NCBI RefSeq assembly: GCF_003054445.1 | Contig: NC_042506.1 | Span: forward strand, 2,425,501 to 2,489,500 | Origin: Pichia kudriavzevii | Lineage: Eukaryota > Ascomycota > Pichiomycetes > Pichiales > Pichiaceae | Length of the DNA: 64,000 bases | Direction of reading: 5' to 3' | In this document: positions 9,245-19,900 of the stretch, piece after piece | Layout of the letters: every line of letters begins with the position of its first letter | Position numbering within the stretch: position 1 is the first letter of the stretch | Made by a program: the position numbers and the translations under genes | Notes under the pieces: model-generated | The model's input: only the letters and a program-made list of their open reading frames with translations | Told to the model about the DNA's origin: nothing | Databases searched by the model: none

Positions 9245-11017
9245 ATGAGTTGTTTCAACAATGTTCACTTCTCTAGAAATCATTTCACACCACACTATAC
9301 CACTCCATATGAAATCGAGAGAGTAACTGTTGAAATCAAAGAGATTGGTGTTACCGCAACTATTTATCCGATTAAAAGTGTGACAGAGGTCCCCTATAAC
9401 CTGATATCATTTTTAGCTCAAGAATATAATGATGAAATTGCACGTGGTGACACGTTACCATTTTTTGATCCTTTATCCATTGAAGAATTTAAAAATTACT
9501 GGTTTGGACAGTTTGCGGCCGTAATGTGCATTGGGGAAGATTCTGAATTGGGTGAAGATATAACGGTGAGTGACTGGGCTAAACGATGTATTGGCACATT
9601 TTACATTAAAAGTGCTTATCCTGGTAGGTGTTCTCATATATGTACGTCGAACTTTCTAGTCAATGCCGGTATTAGAAGACGTGGCGTTGGGTTTTACTTA
9701 TGTGAATGCTTTCTTAGATGGGCACCGATATTGGGATATTCAAGGTCAATAATTGAACTAGTCTTTGAGACAAATATTGGCGGAAGAAGGTTATTGCAGA
9801 AATGTGAATTTAAGATTGTTGGAAAGGTGAACTCATGTGCTATTTTGAAAAGTACAAAAGATTTGATGATCAATTCTTTTATATTTACCAAGGAGTTGAT
9901 GATTATGAGCAACAAGCCGCCTGCTTCCAAATACGATCAAATAATGATGTATATAACAACTGGGAAATATCCTCCCGATTTAAGTAAAGCGGATAAGGGT
10001 AGAATACGAGCCGCTTCTTACAATTACCAAGTGATTGGTGATAAACTTTACTTGAAAGGTAAAGAGGTTATTACTGATGAAGTTGAACAGTTTAGACTAA
10101 CGACGAAAGTACACGAAGAAAACCATCTCGGTATAAATAGGACAACTTCAGCTGTATCTCAAAGGTATTATTGGTCAAGAATAAAAAATACCGTTACTAA
10201 GGTGATTTCTCAATGTCCTAAATGTAATTCAAAGGAGAACAGGGTGCTGAACAAGAAAAGGAAAAATTCAGAAATACATCACACCGCCGATGTGAACGAA
10301 AACCATTCGTATTTAATGTCGTTTCCCTCATCTCAGAATATACAGGGAGCCCCAGACACCCCAGACACTGTTTTAGAGAGATCAGAAAAGGAAATGATTA
10401 GACTGATGCGGATGGATAGCAGCAACCTCTCCAAATCACAAGAGGGTGATGGTAGACATATGGATTATTCATTCTTTGGTCTTAAAAACAGTCAAGATGC
10501 TAATCAACCAGATCAGAGTCTCAATAATGTAAATGCGTCTTTGAAATTCCCACAGTCATTGCTGAATCCTCAACCGAATGCCAGGAATCCGTACTATAGC
10601 AACAACTCTTCTTCGAGTCAAATTTTCAATTTAGAAAATTTTGATTTTATGGATGGAAATTATAACGAGGAAGAAGATGAAGATTATGATGAAGATGAAG
10701 CAGAAGCAGAAGAAGATGGTGATGATGAGGATGAGGATGAATATGATGAAGAAGAAGAAGAAGGAAGAGGAGGAGGAGAGGAAGAACACGACGTTGTAGC
10801 TGAAGTGGAAAAGGGTGAAGCGGGTAGTTTGCAAGTGGAAAATAATCACGGAAAAGGCCAGACTCGTTTTAAAGAAGGAGAATATTCAAAAAATATTCAA
10901 TTTGTAGACACTGATTATATGAATCAAGGATATAGAGATACCGGAACGACAGGTACCACGGATACTGTAGGAATAGACACAGGAACGAGCATAGACTCAT
11001 TTAATCCTCAAACCTAA
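9245..11017 (+). CDS. SPT10: Histone-gene activator Spt10 (GNAT plus integrase-like zinc finger)
   Basis: Spt10 activates core histone genes by binding paired upstream elements in their promoters. The first ~220 residues look like a GNAT acetyltransferase fold (TSNFLVNAGIRRRGVGFYLCE). A zinc finger of integrase type follows, with ligands H290-x3-H294 and C324-x2-C327. That finger is known in the family to be related to retroviral integrase N-terminal domains. The C-terminal third is low complexity and ends in a long Glu/Asp run (about residues 475-520). The protein has 590 residues (S. cerevisiae ~640). Its start is the first ATG after the PUB1 3' flank. Confidence 0.93.
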   Translation: MSCFNNVHFSRNHFTPHYTTPYEIERVTVEIKEIGVTATIYPIKSVTEVPYNLISFLAQEYNDEIARGDTLPFFDPLSIEEFKNYWFGQFAAVMCIGEDSELGEDITVSDWAKRCIGTFYIKSAYPGRCSHICTSNFLVNAGIRRRGVGFYLCECFLRWAPILGYSRSIIELVFETNIGGRRLLQKCEFKIVGKVNSCAILKSTKDLMINSFIFTKELMIMSNKPPASKYDQIMMYITTGKYPPDLSKADKGRIRAASYNYQVIGDKLYLKGKEVITDEVEQFRLTTKVHEENHLGINRTTSAVSQRYYWSRIKNTVTKVISQCPKCNSKENRVLNKKRKNSEIHHTADVNENHSYLMSFPSSQNIQGAPDTPDTVLERSEKEMIRLMRMDSSNLSKSQEGDGRHMDYSFFGLKNSQDANQPDQSLNNVNASLKFPQSLLNPQPNARNPYYSNNSSSSQIFNLENFDFMDGNYNEEEDEDYDEDEAEAEEDGDDEDEDEYDEEEEEGRGGGEEEHDVVAEVEKGEAGSLQVENNHGKGQTRFKEGEYSKNIQFVDTDYMNQGYRDTGTTGTTDTVGIDTGTSIDSFNPQT

Positions 11018-11104
11018 TTGAGTTTTTACTACAGTTATGGTAGTTTTTATAGAATATAAACAATGTGTGACAATCAATTTTCGTAGTGTGATTGTAAATA
11101 TGGC

Positions 11105-12637
11105 TCACAAAAAGGAAATGCCAATACCCCATTGTAATCCTTTTCTTAAATGGTCATTAGAATTTGCAGAGATTGGAACAACCCAGTTTAGTTCAAATGC
11201 TGCCATCGGATGGCTGTATGATAAACCAACACCTGTGCTTACACAGTTTTTCTTCAAAATATTTGAATCGAGTTTGCTGTAATTGGTAAGTTTTCCCACG
11301 TTGGTGAACCAATGCAGCTTAAAGTTTGAATCCGTGTAATGTGGTATGTTCGCAAACACATTAAAACCAATAGCATGGAAATAATTGCCACCTACACTCA
11401 TATTCATTTGTTTTGGTCCCATTCCAGAAACTAGCCAACCTTTCATATCATTTGAACCCCCTAACTGGAACTTGTCCATAGGGTGAATCAAATCTTCACT
11501 TAAAGCATTTATCAACCCAGTCTTAAAGTTGAAATTGAACAATAAATCCTTGCTAATCCTGTAACCTTTCGAATAATCAAAACTAGTTTTGATAAACTTG
11601 TTGTTTGAAAGTAATGACAATTCATTCGCTAATCTGAGGTAATATCCCTTCTCAAAAATGTACTTAGAATCCCTGGTGTCTTTTTCCAAACTATATGTTA
11701 AAGAAGATTTGAAATTACTACCTGCATTGAAAAGAAAGTAATCTGTTGGCAATGTGTTATTTCTATATGATGGAGTTGTTGATCTTTTAATATCGATGGA
11801 TCGTATTAAGTTTTCAAATGAGAGCTCATGGTTAATTTTATTTTCAACTGGCAAATAATTAGTTCCAACTTTTAAAGTTAAACCTTCAATTGTTTGGGCA
11901 TGATAAGAGGTGAAATCTATATTCCTTGAAGAGTGGTACAGAATTGAATTGAATTTATAGTTGGCTGAATTTAATATGGGACTCGAGTAGTTAACCAGGT
12001 ATTCTGATTTGCTCGATTTCATCTTTAGCTCATTTGAAGCAATATTTGTGTCTAAATCCAACGATTCCCCACCACCAAATATATTTTTCCACTGTAATTT
12101 GACGTAACCATCTCCTTCACCATTTCCAACATTGGTTCCAATTTTCATAAAGAATTTCTTGACGGGAACTACCTGAAGGTTCACTATAACATTCAATAAA
12201 TCTGGGTTGAAGATATTAAATGGTTGTTGCTCTGGAATAGATAGCTGACAACCCAAATTTGTGATCACATCTGACTTCATCAGATTATAGTGCACTTGGT
12301 CAATATTCTTCAATAGTTTGCTTAGCGTCATATTTCTACCATGGTCATTCATGTGGTATATTATCGGTTGTAGCTGCTTATTTATAAAAGATTCCCTGAA
12401 TTTACCATTTGCACCTAGAACATTCAAATCGATCACATTTACCGGTCTGGATTCACTGGAATTTATAACTTGATTCATTGCGTTCATATTGTATTGATCA
12501 AGTAAATTTTGTCTCTTTGATTCCTCTATTTCCTTTACAGATTGATGTGACTTCGATGAGGTGTTCGTATCAAACATCGAATCCTGAAACTCTTCTTCAG
12601 TATTTTGCATTGTGGAAAGCTGCTGCTGATCAGTCAT
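11105..12637 (-). CDS. SAM50: SAM complex beta-barrel Sam50 (Tob55)
   Basis: Sam50 is the core of the mitochondrial sorting and assembly machinery, which inserts beta-barrel proteins into the outer membrane. The 510-residue protein has an N-terminal extension and a POTRA-like region. The Omp85 barrel follows, with alternating strands such as GDGYVKLQWKNIFGGGE and the conserved FQLGGSNDMKGW loop. The last residues, QWGIGISFL, form a typical C-terminal beta-signal. S. cerevisiae Sam50 has 484 residues. It converges on SPT10, with only ~90 bp between stop codons. The extra N-terminal ~30 polar residues may be lineage-specific. Confidence 0.92.
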   Translation of the reverse strand: MTDQQQLSTMQNTEEEFQDSMFDTNTSSKSHQSVKEIEESKRQNLLDQYNMNAMNQVINSSESRPVNVIDLNVLGANGKFRESFINKQLQPIIYHMNDHGRNMTLSKLLKNIDQVHYNLMKSDVITNLGCQLSIPEQQPFNIFNPDLLNVIVNLQVVPVKKFFMKIGTNVGNGEGDGYVKLQWKNIFGGGESLDLDTNIASNELKMKSSKSEYLVNYSSPILNSANYKFNSILYHSSRNIDFTSYHAQTIEGLTLKVGTNYLPVENKINHELSFENLIRSIDIKRSTTPSYRNNTLPTDYFLFNAGSNFKSSLTYSLEKDTRDSKYIFEKGYYLRLANELSLLSNNKFIKTSFDYSKGYRISKDLLFNFNFKTGLINALSEDLIHPMDKFQLGGSNDMKGWLVSGMGPKQMNMSVGGNYFHAIGFNVFANIPHYTDSNFKLHWFTNVGKLTNYSKLDSNILKKNCVSTGVGLSYSHPMAAFELNWVVPISANSNDHLRKGLQWGIGISFL

Positions 12638-12836
12638 ACCTAGACTGTTTAATGTAAGTCTTCACTAAAGTATGTTGATATAAGGCCATCTTGTTCATTG
12701 AAATTTTAGAAATAATCGAGCGTACCCAATAGAGGTGGCTTGTCCACCGTCTTTTAACTTTTCTCATACATGCCATTAATCAGTTTATATAGGAAATGAA
12801 TTTCATAAATACATAAACACATAAATACATATTGCG

Positions 12837-13544
12837 TTAAAATAAATCAATCCAGCTGAAATACTTGAACCATTTAGGCTCCACCAATAAACAAGAAGCA
12901 GTGGCAATTGGATCTCCATTCAATGATTCGATTTTACCATTGATAGTAACTTTCCTACCCCTGGCTTCAGTGACTTGAGCATCTAGTATGAATGCATTGT
13001 TAGGTTGAAGTTTCTTAGCAAAATCAACCTTTAAGTTAGCAGTCACGCCTCTTTTGTTTGGTAGTTTATCAAACCCGCAGAAGCATAGAGATTCATCCAA
13101 TAATGTCAAAAGAATTCCATTATGAATCTTACCATCTAATCCCACAATATCATCGCTATCGGCCTTACCAAACATAACCAACTTACCTGATTTTCTATTG
13201 GTCATGATGATTGGTTCATTCAAGTTCAACAAACCCCTGGAAACTTGGTTGAAGCGGTGAGCTTCTGGAACAATTTTGTCAACGTCCATAACGGTGAAGT
13301 CTTTGTCATTTGCACATTGTATGAAGTAATCGTTATCTTTAAATGTGGGATAGTTTTTCATATGTAAAAATCTATATTCTTCGTTATGCCTTAAACTCTG
13401 TTTAGGTGGAACTACATCTCTTTGTTTCGCCCAAATAGGAGAATCAGGCCATGGTCTGGCAAATAGTGCAAACCCTAAACCAAAAGATGTCGCATATACC
13501 GTGCCACGAAAGGCTGTTCTATAAACTGTCCTAAAAACACCCAT
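12837..13544 (-). CDS. Mitochondrial hotdog-fold thioesterase-like protein
   Basis: The 235-residue protein starts with a basic, hydrophobic segment (FRTVYRTAFRGTVYATSFGLGFALF) that suggests a mitochondrial targeting or membrane-anchor sequence. The C-terminal half is a PaaI-like hotdog domain: GKIHNGILLTLLDE carries the helix with the usual Asp/Glu, and ANLKVDFAKKLQ is the second motif. The nearest named yeast relatives I recall are Fmp10-type mitochondrial proteins, but identity is loose, so no symbol is given. The substrate is unknown. It is divergent from SWI3 across 256 bp. Confidence 0.7.
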   Translation of the reverse strand: MGVFRTVYRTAFRGTVYATSFGLGFALFARPWPDSPIWAKQRDVVPPKQSLRHNEEYRFLHMKNYPTFKDNDYFIQCANDKDFTVMDVDKIVPEAHRFNQVSRGLLNLNEPIIMTNRKSGKLVMFGKADSDDIVGLDGKIHNGILLTLLDESLCFCGFDKLPNKRGVTANLKVDFAKKLQPNNAFILDAQVTEARGRKVTINGKIESLNGDPIATASCLLVEPKWFKYFSWIDLF

Positions 13545-13800
13545 TTTTTTAGATTGAATGCTAGCAACTATTTTAATAAAGATGACTTATGCAATTGTAT
13601 TCCGAACAGGAGAAGAAAGTGACATTATTGATAAAGAAACACCCCGTGTCTTAAAACCAAAATTACCCGGCGCGACGAATATTTGTACATGCACATATTT
13701 GAATTGAACTGAGGATAGTCGTTACTGTAGCAACATAAGCTTCTGAGGATATAAGAACCCAGGCGCCATTGTTTGTAACCTTTCATAGCCGATTGAAGAG

Positions 13801-15894
13801 ATGGTGTCACAAGAATTGACCGAGGGGGGAAAAATCCCAGATACTAACGGTGTTTCTGTTGCTGACAATGTTTCTGACAAAATGGATGTTGATAATGTTG
13901 TTGTTGACGAGGAACCCGATGGAATAGAGAGCGGAAACGCGTTAGGGATAGTGGAACAGTCTTCAAACAGTACCATTAAGGAAGAAGTAACAGGTACGCA
14001 TAGTTTAACCGAGGAAAAAGAGAAACTACCTGAAGATGTCCACCCTAACAATTATGAGAGGCATGTGACTGAAAATGGGTCAACTGAAGCCATCTCCGAC
14101 GAGCAAAACAAAAATATCGAAATGGAAAAAGGGGAAACAGAAGCCACCGAGATGATTCCATCGACAGTAGAAGTGGAACAGCCAGACTCATCTATTCAAA
14201 TTAAATCAGAGAAGGAAGCTCCAGAGTTTGAGAAAAATGGTGAACGGTCAAGCAATGAAGACGATGATTTATTCAATGATCCTTTAATACCCACAATAGA
14301 TAGAGACGATCCGAACGATGAAGATTTCAACGAGGAGGATAAAACTAACTCTCCAGGAGAACATGAAGATGACCTTCACGATACTGTACTCCGTATAGAA
14401 AACACGAAAAATAAAAACAATAAAGACTCTCTAAAAATTGAGGCTGCAGCTAGAGGGGATAGATTGAACGAGCAGACATTCACTATAGTTCTTCCCTCAT
14501 ATTCCTCTTGGTTTGAGCTATCTTCCATACATGACATTGAGAGGGAATCACTGCCAGAGTTTTTCCAAGGACAAAACAAATCTAAAACACCAGAAATTTA
14601 TATCAAGTATAGAAACTTTATGGTTAACTCATATCGTTTGAACCCGAATGACTACTTATCATTTACTGCAGTAAGAAGGAATTTGATTGGTGATTCAGGT
14701 GCCCTACTACGGATTCACAAGTTTTTAACCAAATGGGGGATAATAAACTACCAAGTTAATCCGGAGACACGGCCACAGCAAATCGAACCTCCATATACTG
14801 GTGATTTTATTGTCGACTATGATACTCCAAGAGGTATGTTCCCCTTTGAAAGCTATAAACCACCCACTGAATTCCCAGACTTGTCTCACTTTAAGTCACT
14901 AATAGGGAATAAAAACCAAAACGAAACACAAACAAAGTTTGAAGAAGGCGAGCGTGAAGGGGAACCAAAACTTAAAAAGCAAAGGATTATAAAAGCTGAC
15001 ATAAATAAAGACTGGTCAGAAAAGTCACTCCAGAAATTAGTAGATGGTGTATCACAATTCAAAAACGATTGGTATAAAATTGCCGCACACGTTGGGGATA
15101 ACAAGACAGCTGAGGAGTGCATTATAAGGTTTTTACAATTACCAATTGAGGATAAATTTTTGGAAGATAATAAAGATTTATTGGGCCCTTTAAAGTATGT
15201 TCCAAATTTGTCATTTTCTTCAAAGGAAAATCCTATTATGTCCACATTATCTTTTTTAGCTAATCTCGTTGACACGGATGTGGCAGCAGCAGCCTCAAAT
15301 AGAGCAATAAAAGTTGCTGACAAAAAGCTAGAGAAAAAGCTAAATCGCTTTAAAGAAAGTGAACCAACTAAAGAGAAGACTGCAGATGATCCACTTGTAG
15401 ATATAAAAGATGCGGCAGTGAATGCTTTTGGTATAATTGGAGCTAGATCCCATTTATTTGCGACATTTGAAGAGAGAGAAATGCATAGATCACTTGTGAA
15501 CATCTTACAGCATCAAATGAAGATAGTTGATATGAAACTGGAGAAACTCAATGCATTGGAGAAAGAATTTGAGCTAAGTAAGAGGTATTTAGAGAAGAAG
15601 TCGGATGAGTTACTTGAAGAGAAGCTAAGCATCTTCAAGTATAACAATGCGGCAACCTCGAAACTTTTACAAGCTGTATCATTAATGGAGTCCGCTGAAG
15701 ATCTGAAAGAGGTAGATGTTGAGCAAGTAAAACTGTTAATCAAACAGTCTAAAGACATTTTATATCAACCCCCACGGAAACAGCTCAATATTCTAGAAGA
15801 AGGGGGGTCTGATGATGCCGCTGAAAATGATAACGATCCGATCAAGCCTGTTAGTTTTGAAGCTCCTATGTTGTACAGATACTGGAGTGGCTAA
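13801..15894 (+). CDS. SWI3: SWI/SNF subunit Swi3 (SWIRM, SANT, coiled coil)
   Basis: This is a scaffold subunit of a SWI/SNF-type chromatin remodeller. The first ~200 residues are acidic and low complexity. A SWIRM domain follows at about 225-320 (LPSYSSWFELSSIHDIE, VRRNLIGDSGALLRIH). The SANT domain lies at about 403-452 (DWSEKSLQKLVDGV, ECIIRFLQLPIEDKFL). A long coiled coil at about 560-640 should pair the subunit with itself. The protein ends in YRYWSG. The alternative is the RSC paralogue Rsc8, but no ZZ zinc-finger cysteines lie between SWIRM and SANT and the acidic N-terminus is Swi3-like. It has 697 residues against 825 in S. cerevisiae. Confidence 0.85.
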   Translation: MVSQELTEGGKIPDTNGVSVADNVSDKMDVDNVVVDEEPDGIESGNALGIVEQSSNSTIKEEVTGTHSLTEEKEKLPEDVHPNNYERHVTENGSTEAISDEQNKNIEMEKGETEATEMIPSTVEVEQPDSSIQIKSEKEAPEFEKNGERSSNEDDDLFNDPLIPTIDRDDPNDEDFNEEDKTNSPGEHEDDLHDTVLRIENTKNKNNKDSLKIEAAARGDRLNEQTFTIVLPSYSSWFELSSIHDIERESLPEFFQGQNKSKTPEIYIKYRNFMVNSYRLNPNDYLSFTAVRRNLIGDSGALLRIHKFLTKWGIINYQVNPETRPQQIEPPYTGDFIVDYDTPRGMFPFESYKPPTEFPDLSHFKSLIGNKNQNETQTKFEEGEREGEPKLKKQRIIKADINKDWSEKSLQKLVDGVSQFKNDWYKIAAHVGDNKTAEECIIRFLQLPIEDKFLEDNKDLLGPLKYVPNLSFSSKENPIMSTLSFLANLVDTDVAAAASNRAIKVADKKLEKKLNRFKESEPTKEKTADDPLVDIKDAAVNAFGIIGARSHLFATFEEREMHRSLVNILQHQMKIVDMKLEKLNALEKEFELSKRYLEKKSDELLEEKLSIFKYNNAATSKLLQAVSLMESAEDLKEVDVEQVKLLIKQSKDILYQPPRKQLNILEEGGSDDAAENDNDPIKPVSFEAPMLYRYWSG

Positions 15895-16028
15895 GCAGGT
15901 AATTTGCACCCGAACTATTTTCGCAAATGTACTTTTACCTTTAAATTTGTTTCATTATAGTTATAAACATGTATCATCAATAAACTATGTATATATACAG
16001 CTTTTGAAGGTCATTGAAAGAAAATGCA

Positions 16029-16658
16029 TCACAAAAACTTAGCCAACTTCTCTCTAGGGTTTTCCGAGGAATCTTTTAAAATTTTATGCTCCTCTGTATC
16101 TAATTCTATTCCCTTAACCTTCTGATAAGCTGTTCTTAATTTTTCTTTGTCCAGTCCCTCTGGACCTTCAATCACAATCGGCCGCAACCCAAAAACATCA
16201 ACAAACCTTTCATTCCAAGTACCGATGGAAGCACGAACATCTTCAACTGTTATCTTACCTGCTTTTGCATCTTTCACAAGATTTTCCAAAACAGTTAATT
16301 TCTTATCAAAGTTCTCCTCTAGTTCTTCCTTTAAATTTCTCTCTCTCATAATGTTTAAAGTTGAACTACCTAATAATGTGACTAAAAACAATTGCCAAAA
16401 AGTCATTCGAAGAGATCTTTTTTTCATAGCCTTCTTTATTTCAGCCTTTTCATCCAAGGTAGCCTGTGGCAAATCAATGTCTGAAACTTCCTGGGCGGCA
16501 ATGTCTTTCTCACTCAATGGAACCGGTTGTTCACCAACATCAGACATGTATTTCAGAGACGGCCTTGGAAGCTCTTTTGATATTATCCGTGTCGTACTGA
16601 ATACTCTATAGCATCTGGTAACCAAATATGTCTTATATACAGAAAAGGTATGAATCAT
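16029..16658 (-). CDS. Predicted mitochondrial inner-membrane protein, one TM segment and coiled coil
   Basis: I do not recognise this 209-residue protein with certainty. The N-terminus is basic and rich in Arg/Ser/Thr with no acids for ~25 residues, as in a mitochondrial presequence. One hydrophobic segment at about 88-106 (FWQLFLVTLLGSSTLNIM) could span a membrane. A charged helix likely to form a coiled coil follows (ERNLKEELEENFDKKLTVLE). The layout resembles the Ina17/Ina22 subunits that assist ATP synthase assembly, but that is an inference from architecture, not a firm match. It is convergent with SWI3, with ~130 bp between the stops. Confidence 0.7.
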   Translation of the reverse strand: MIHTFSVYKTYLVTRCYRVFSTTRIISKELPRPSLKYMSDVGEQPVPLSEKDIAAQEVSDIDLPQATLDEKAEIKKAMKKRSLRMTFWQLFLVTLLGSSTLNIMRERNLKEELEENFDKKLTVLENLVKDAKAGKITVEDVRASIGTWNERFVDVFGLRPIVIEGPEGLDKEKLRTAYQKVKGIELDTEEHKILKDSSENPREKLAKFL

Positions 16659-16984
16659 GATCGGTGTTAAGTTAGTTTCGATAGAAAAAGTATTGTAAAT
16701 ATATTAGTTATTCCAGCTAACAAATCAAGTTGAACTTCAGTTTCTGAGATTTCATTTTTTTCATGTTCTCAGAAAGTCTCGGCTCAACCCCTCTTGCGCT
16801 AAAATTTACTGTTTCAACTATAAAGTAATGTTAAAGTTACACACCCACACTGAAAAAAAAAAGACTTAAAACTGGGTGTTTCAAAGTTAAATCAGCTGAA
16901 ATCAAGGATCATACTTTTATTGTGAAACGTGCCTTAGACGTCACGCAAAGAATAGTATATTTTCGAGACGTGTGGGAAAGTCAG
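16659..16984. promoter_or_regulatory. Promoter of the mitochondrial protein gene / VPS10 3' flank
   Basis: This 326-bp space lies between two minus-strand genes. It has an A10-type tract at about 16853-16862 and otherwise ordinary A/T-rich sequence. No further gene is seen. Confidence 0.4.
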
Positions 16985-19900
16985 TTATTCATGCTCATCC
17001 TCACTGAGACGAAATTCGGAATTACTAGCCTCCCCACTAGGCGGTTCGTCACCGCCGTCTTTATAGCCTTCATTTGATTCACTAAAGTTGTTTTGAATGG
17101 GATCATCAAATTCGTTATTAGAACCATCGTGAAATTCGTCATGATTTGCAGAATTCATAAACGATTCTATCTCTCTTGCATCCTCATCATTATCTAAATC
17201 ATCAAATAAAGAATGGCTATCATCCACCATGTCATTGAAAAACGCACCCATTCCGCCAATATGTTGATATGACGAATCCCTGCCTCTGATACGATCAAGT
17301 ATTTTTGTGAAAAAGCTGAATGATTTGCCCATTAGTTGAAAGCTGAACACACCAAATTTAATGACAGCATTGACTACTTTATCAACATTATTTTCTTCAA
17401 TCAACTGTAAGTTATCTCCCTCATCCAACCTTATCTCACCTAATCTTCCAAAACCACCATTTCTACGGATGCCACGCTCATAAACAATTATTAGAGCTGC
17501 TGCAAATGCCAAGAATGGAACAAACATGATCCAAAACATAGCCCATGCCCCAATTCCATTCCTTTCAAGTTTCTTTCCCGGACAAGCATGTACCTTCCAT
17601 TTATCTAAAACCAAACCGCCTTCACAAGTACTGGCAGGTATTTTCCTGTATCCAGTTGCTTCCCACCACTCATTGGCACTTCCATCCAAACACACTTCGT
17701 CTCCTTTTCTGGTTTCAAGACCTTTGACTAATTTACAAGTTCCGTCTATGTGTAACTCAAAATTGAAGTCACATTCATAATCCTCTCTTGTACACTCACA
17801 ATTTTTGTTAATGTATGTTCCTTCATACAATGGAGATTTCCCAACAAAACACTTTGCATCAGGTTTTCTACGGACATACCTTTTCTCATGACCAAACAAA
17901 CACTTATCAACAGAGCCTAAATGCTGCGGAACAAAGTATTCATAATCATCACCTAAGGATTTCCTAAAATCAACTGGGAAGTCACATTGTCTATCATAAA
18001 TATTGGTGAAGTCGACCGAAAATATGCTATTTGAGGTCCCTTTATCTTTGACGACCAAAATAAACTTGAGAGAGTTATCAGAAGGAACAGTAGCAATGTC
18101 TTCTACTAAGTATTTATTTTCTGAGAAAACGTAGTCAATCCAACTATTACCAAAGTCTAACGAATACTTAAAGTTGTTGACCTCCTTACCAGTTTCAACA
18201 ATAACTAGAATGCTTCCTTGGTCTCCAAATTCCCAAATGTGAGGCCCTTTAGCAACTTCTCTCCATGTTAATCCAGAATCAGCTGTAAAAAACAGGGAAA
18301 CAAGATTAGGATCGTTTCCATGGTTTGCATTTAGATAGTTTCCAACATTACCCAAACCAAACATCAGACCCAGGGCAGAGGCTGATGAAAATGTGTCTCT
18401 TGCAGGATCTAGCCTTTCAGTATAGGAATGTAAGTGCAAACTGCATCCTTTACAATTTAATTTCTTTCCCTCCGAGTCCTTTATTGGTGGAGGTAATAAG
18501 TACCACGTTGCAGCATCATTATAGGAAATCTTACTAACTAGTTTTTTCTGCTCACCGTTTTTCACTTCCTCAGGATTCATTATCACGTTCACAATTGAAA
18601 TACCTTCTAGGGTTGGAACACTTTCATAATCAACAAATGCATCCTTATTTCTGTTAACATAATTAATTGCTGTTGTAAACAATGTTCCGTTGTAGTTGGC
18701 TTTCAATAAAGCGCCAAACTCGGAGCCGGGTGCATCAAATGTAGTCAAATGCATGAATAGTTCATTAGAATTGACATCAAGGATTGTATATGCAGTTTGC
18801 ATCTGGACGTTAATGTCTGCTGGGAATCTAACCGGAGAAAATGTTTTACCATTAACAGACACATAAGCAGTCAATGACATATCTTCATTTAAAACCGCAA
18901 CAACCATGTAGTTACCGCTGACCGCAAATCCGATTGCTCTTTCAAATATAGTCTTTGTACTTACAAACCGATCAGTGCTCGAAACAAGATTGCCGTAGAT
19001 TTCGCCTGTGGATCTTTGCAGACAAATAACTTCTGCTAGGTCGATACTATTAAGGCTTGGTTCAAACACGCTGTCAGCAAAAATACAGTTTCTAGCCCCT
19101 GAAAGGATATCACTAAAAGATTGACCATTGTCTACTGTAATAGATGCATAAGAATCACAATTGTTCGAAGAGTCACAATTAATATTCGATATCAGTATGT
19201 ATACTCTTGGATTATTTTTTTCAAAAACCATCGAATAAGAACTGTACCCTTGTGATTTATGAGGAGCATCCACCACAGAAAAGCTTCTTCCCCTGTCTTG
19301 AGAACCGAATATTAAGCCATTCTCTGTTATAAGGTACACAGAATCAGGCCAGAAGTTATTTTGAATGATATAAAGAAATCTGTCGTCAGATAACAGATCA
19401 AAAGACTTTGAATCAAAGGAAATATAAGCTTTTCTAGAAGCAGTAATAACAAATAATGTTTCATCCTGAACTTCAGTGGACGTGATGTTTTTCTCCAAGT
19501 ATTGATAATAAATAATGTCTTCCTCAAATGAAATTAGGTTGATATCAATAGCACTTTGCTTCTTTTTGTCATTCGCAACTCTACAGTCAAGTTTATAATC
19601 ATTGGTATCTACCGCAAAACCACCTTCACACAGATTTCCTGGAATTTTTCGTCTCGATGAGATGGTTATAGAGCGGTCATTTTGATTATCACAAACAGAG
19701 GAAAGTAACACCAATTCTGGCTTACACTCACCATCATCCCCAGGTATAAATCCATAGTTACATTCATAATCATCTTCAGTACATTGACATGGAGTTTCAA
19801 TCTTGTTCAAATCCTGATAGTTCCTATTGACAAAACATTTAGCATCTATCCTTCTTCTCATAAACTTCTCAGAATGACCAAAAACGCACACGGGCTGCTT

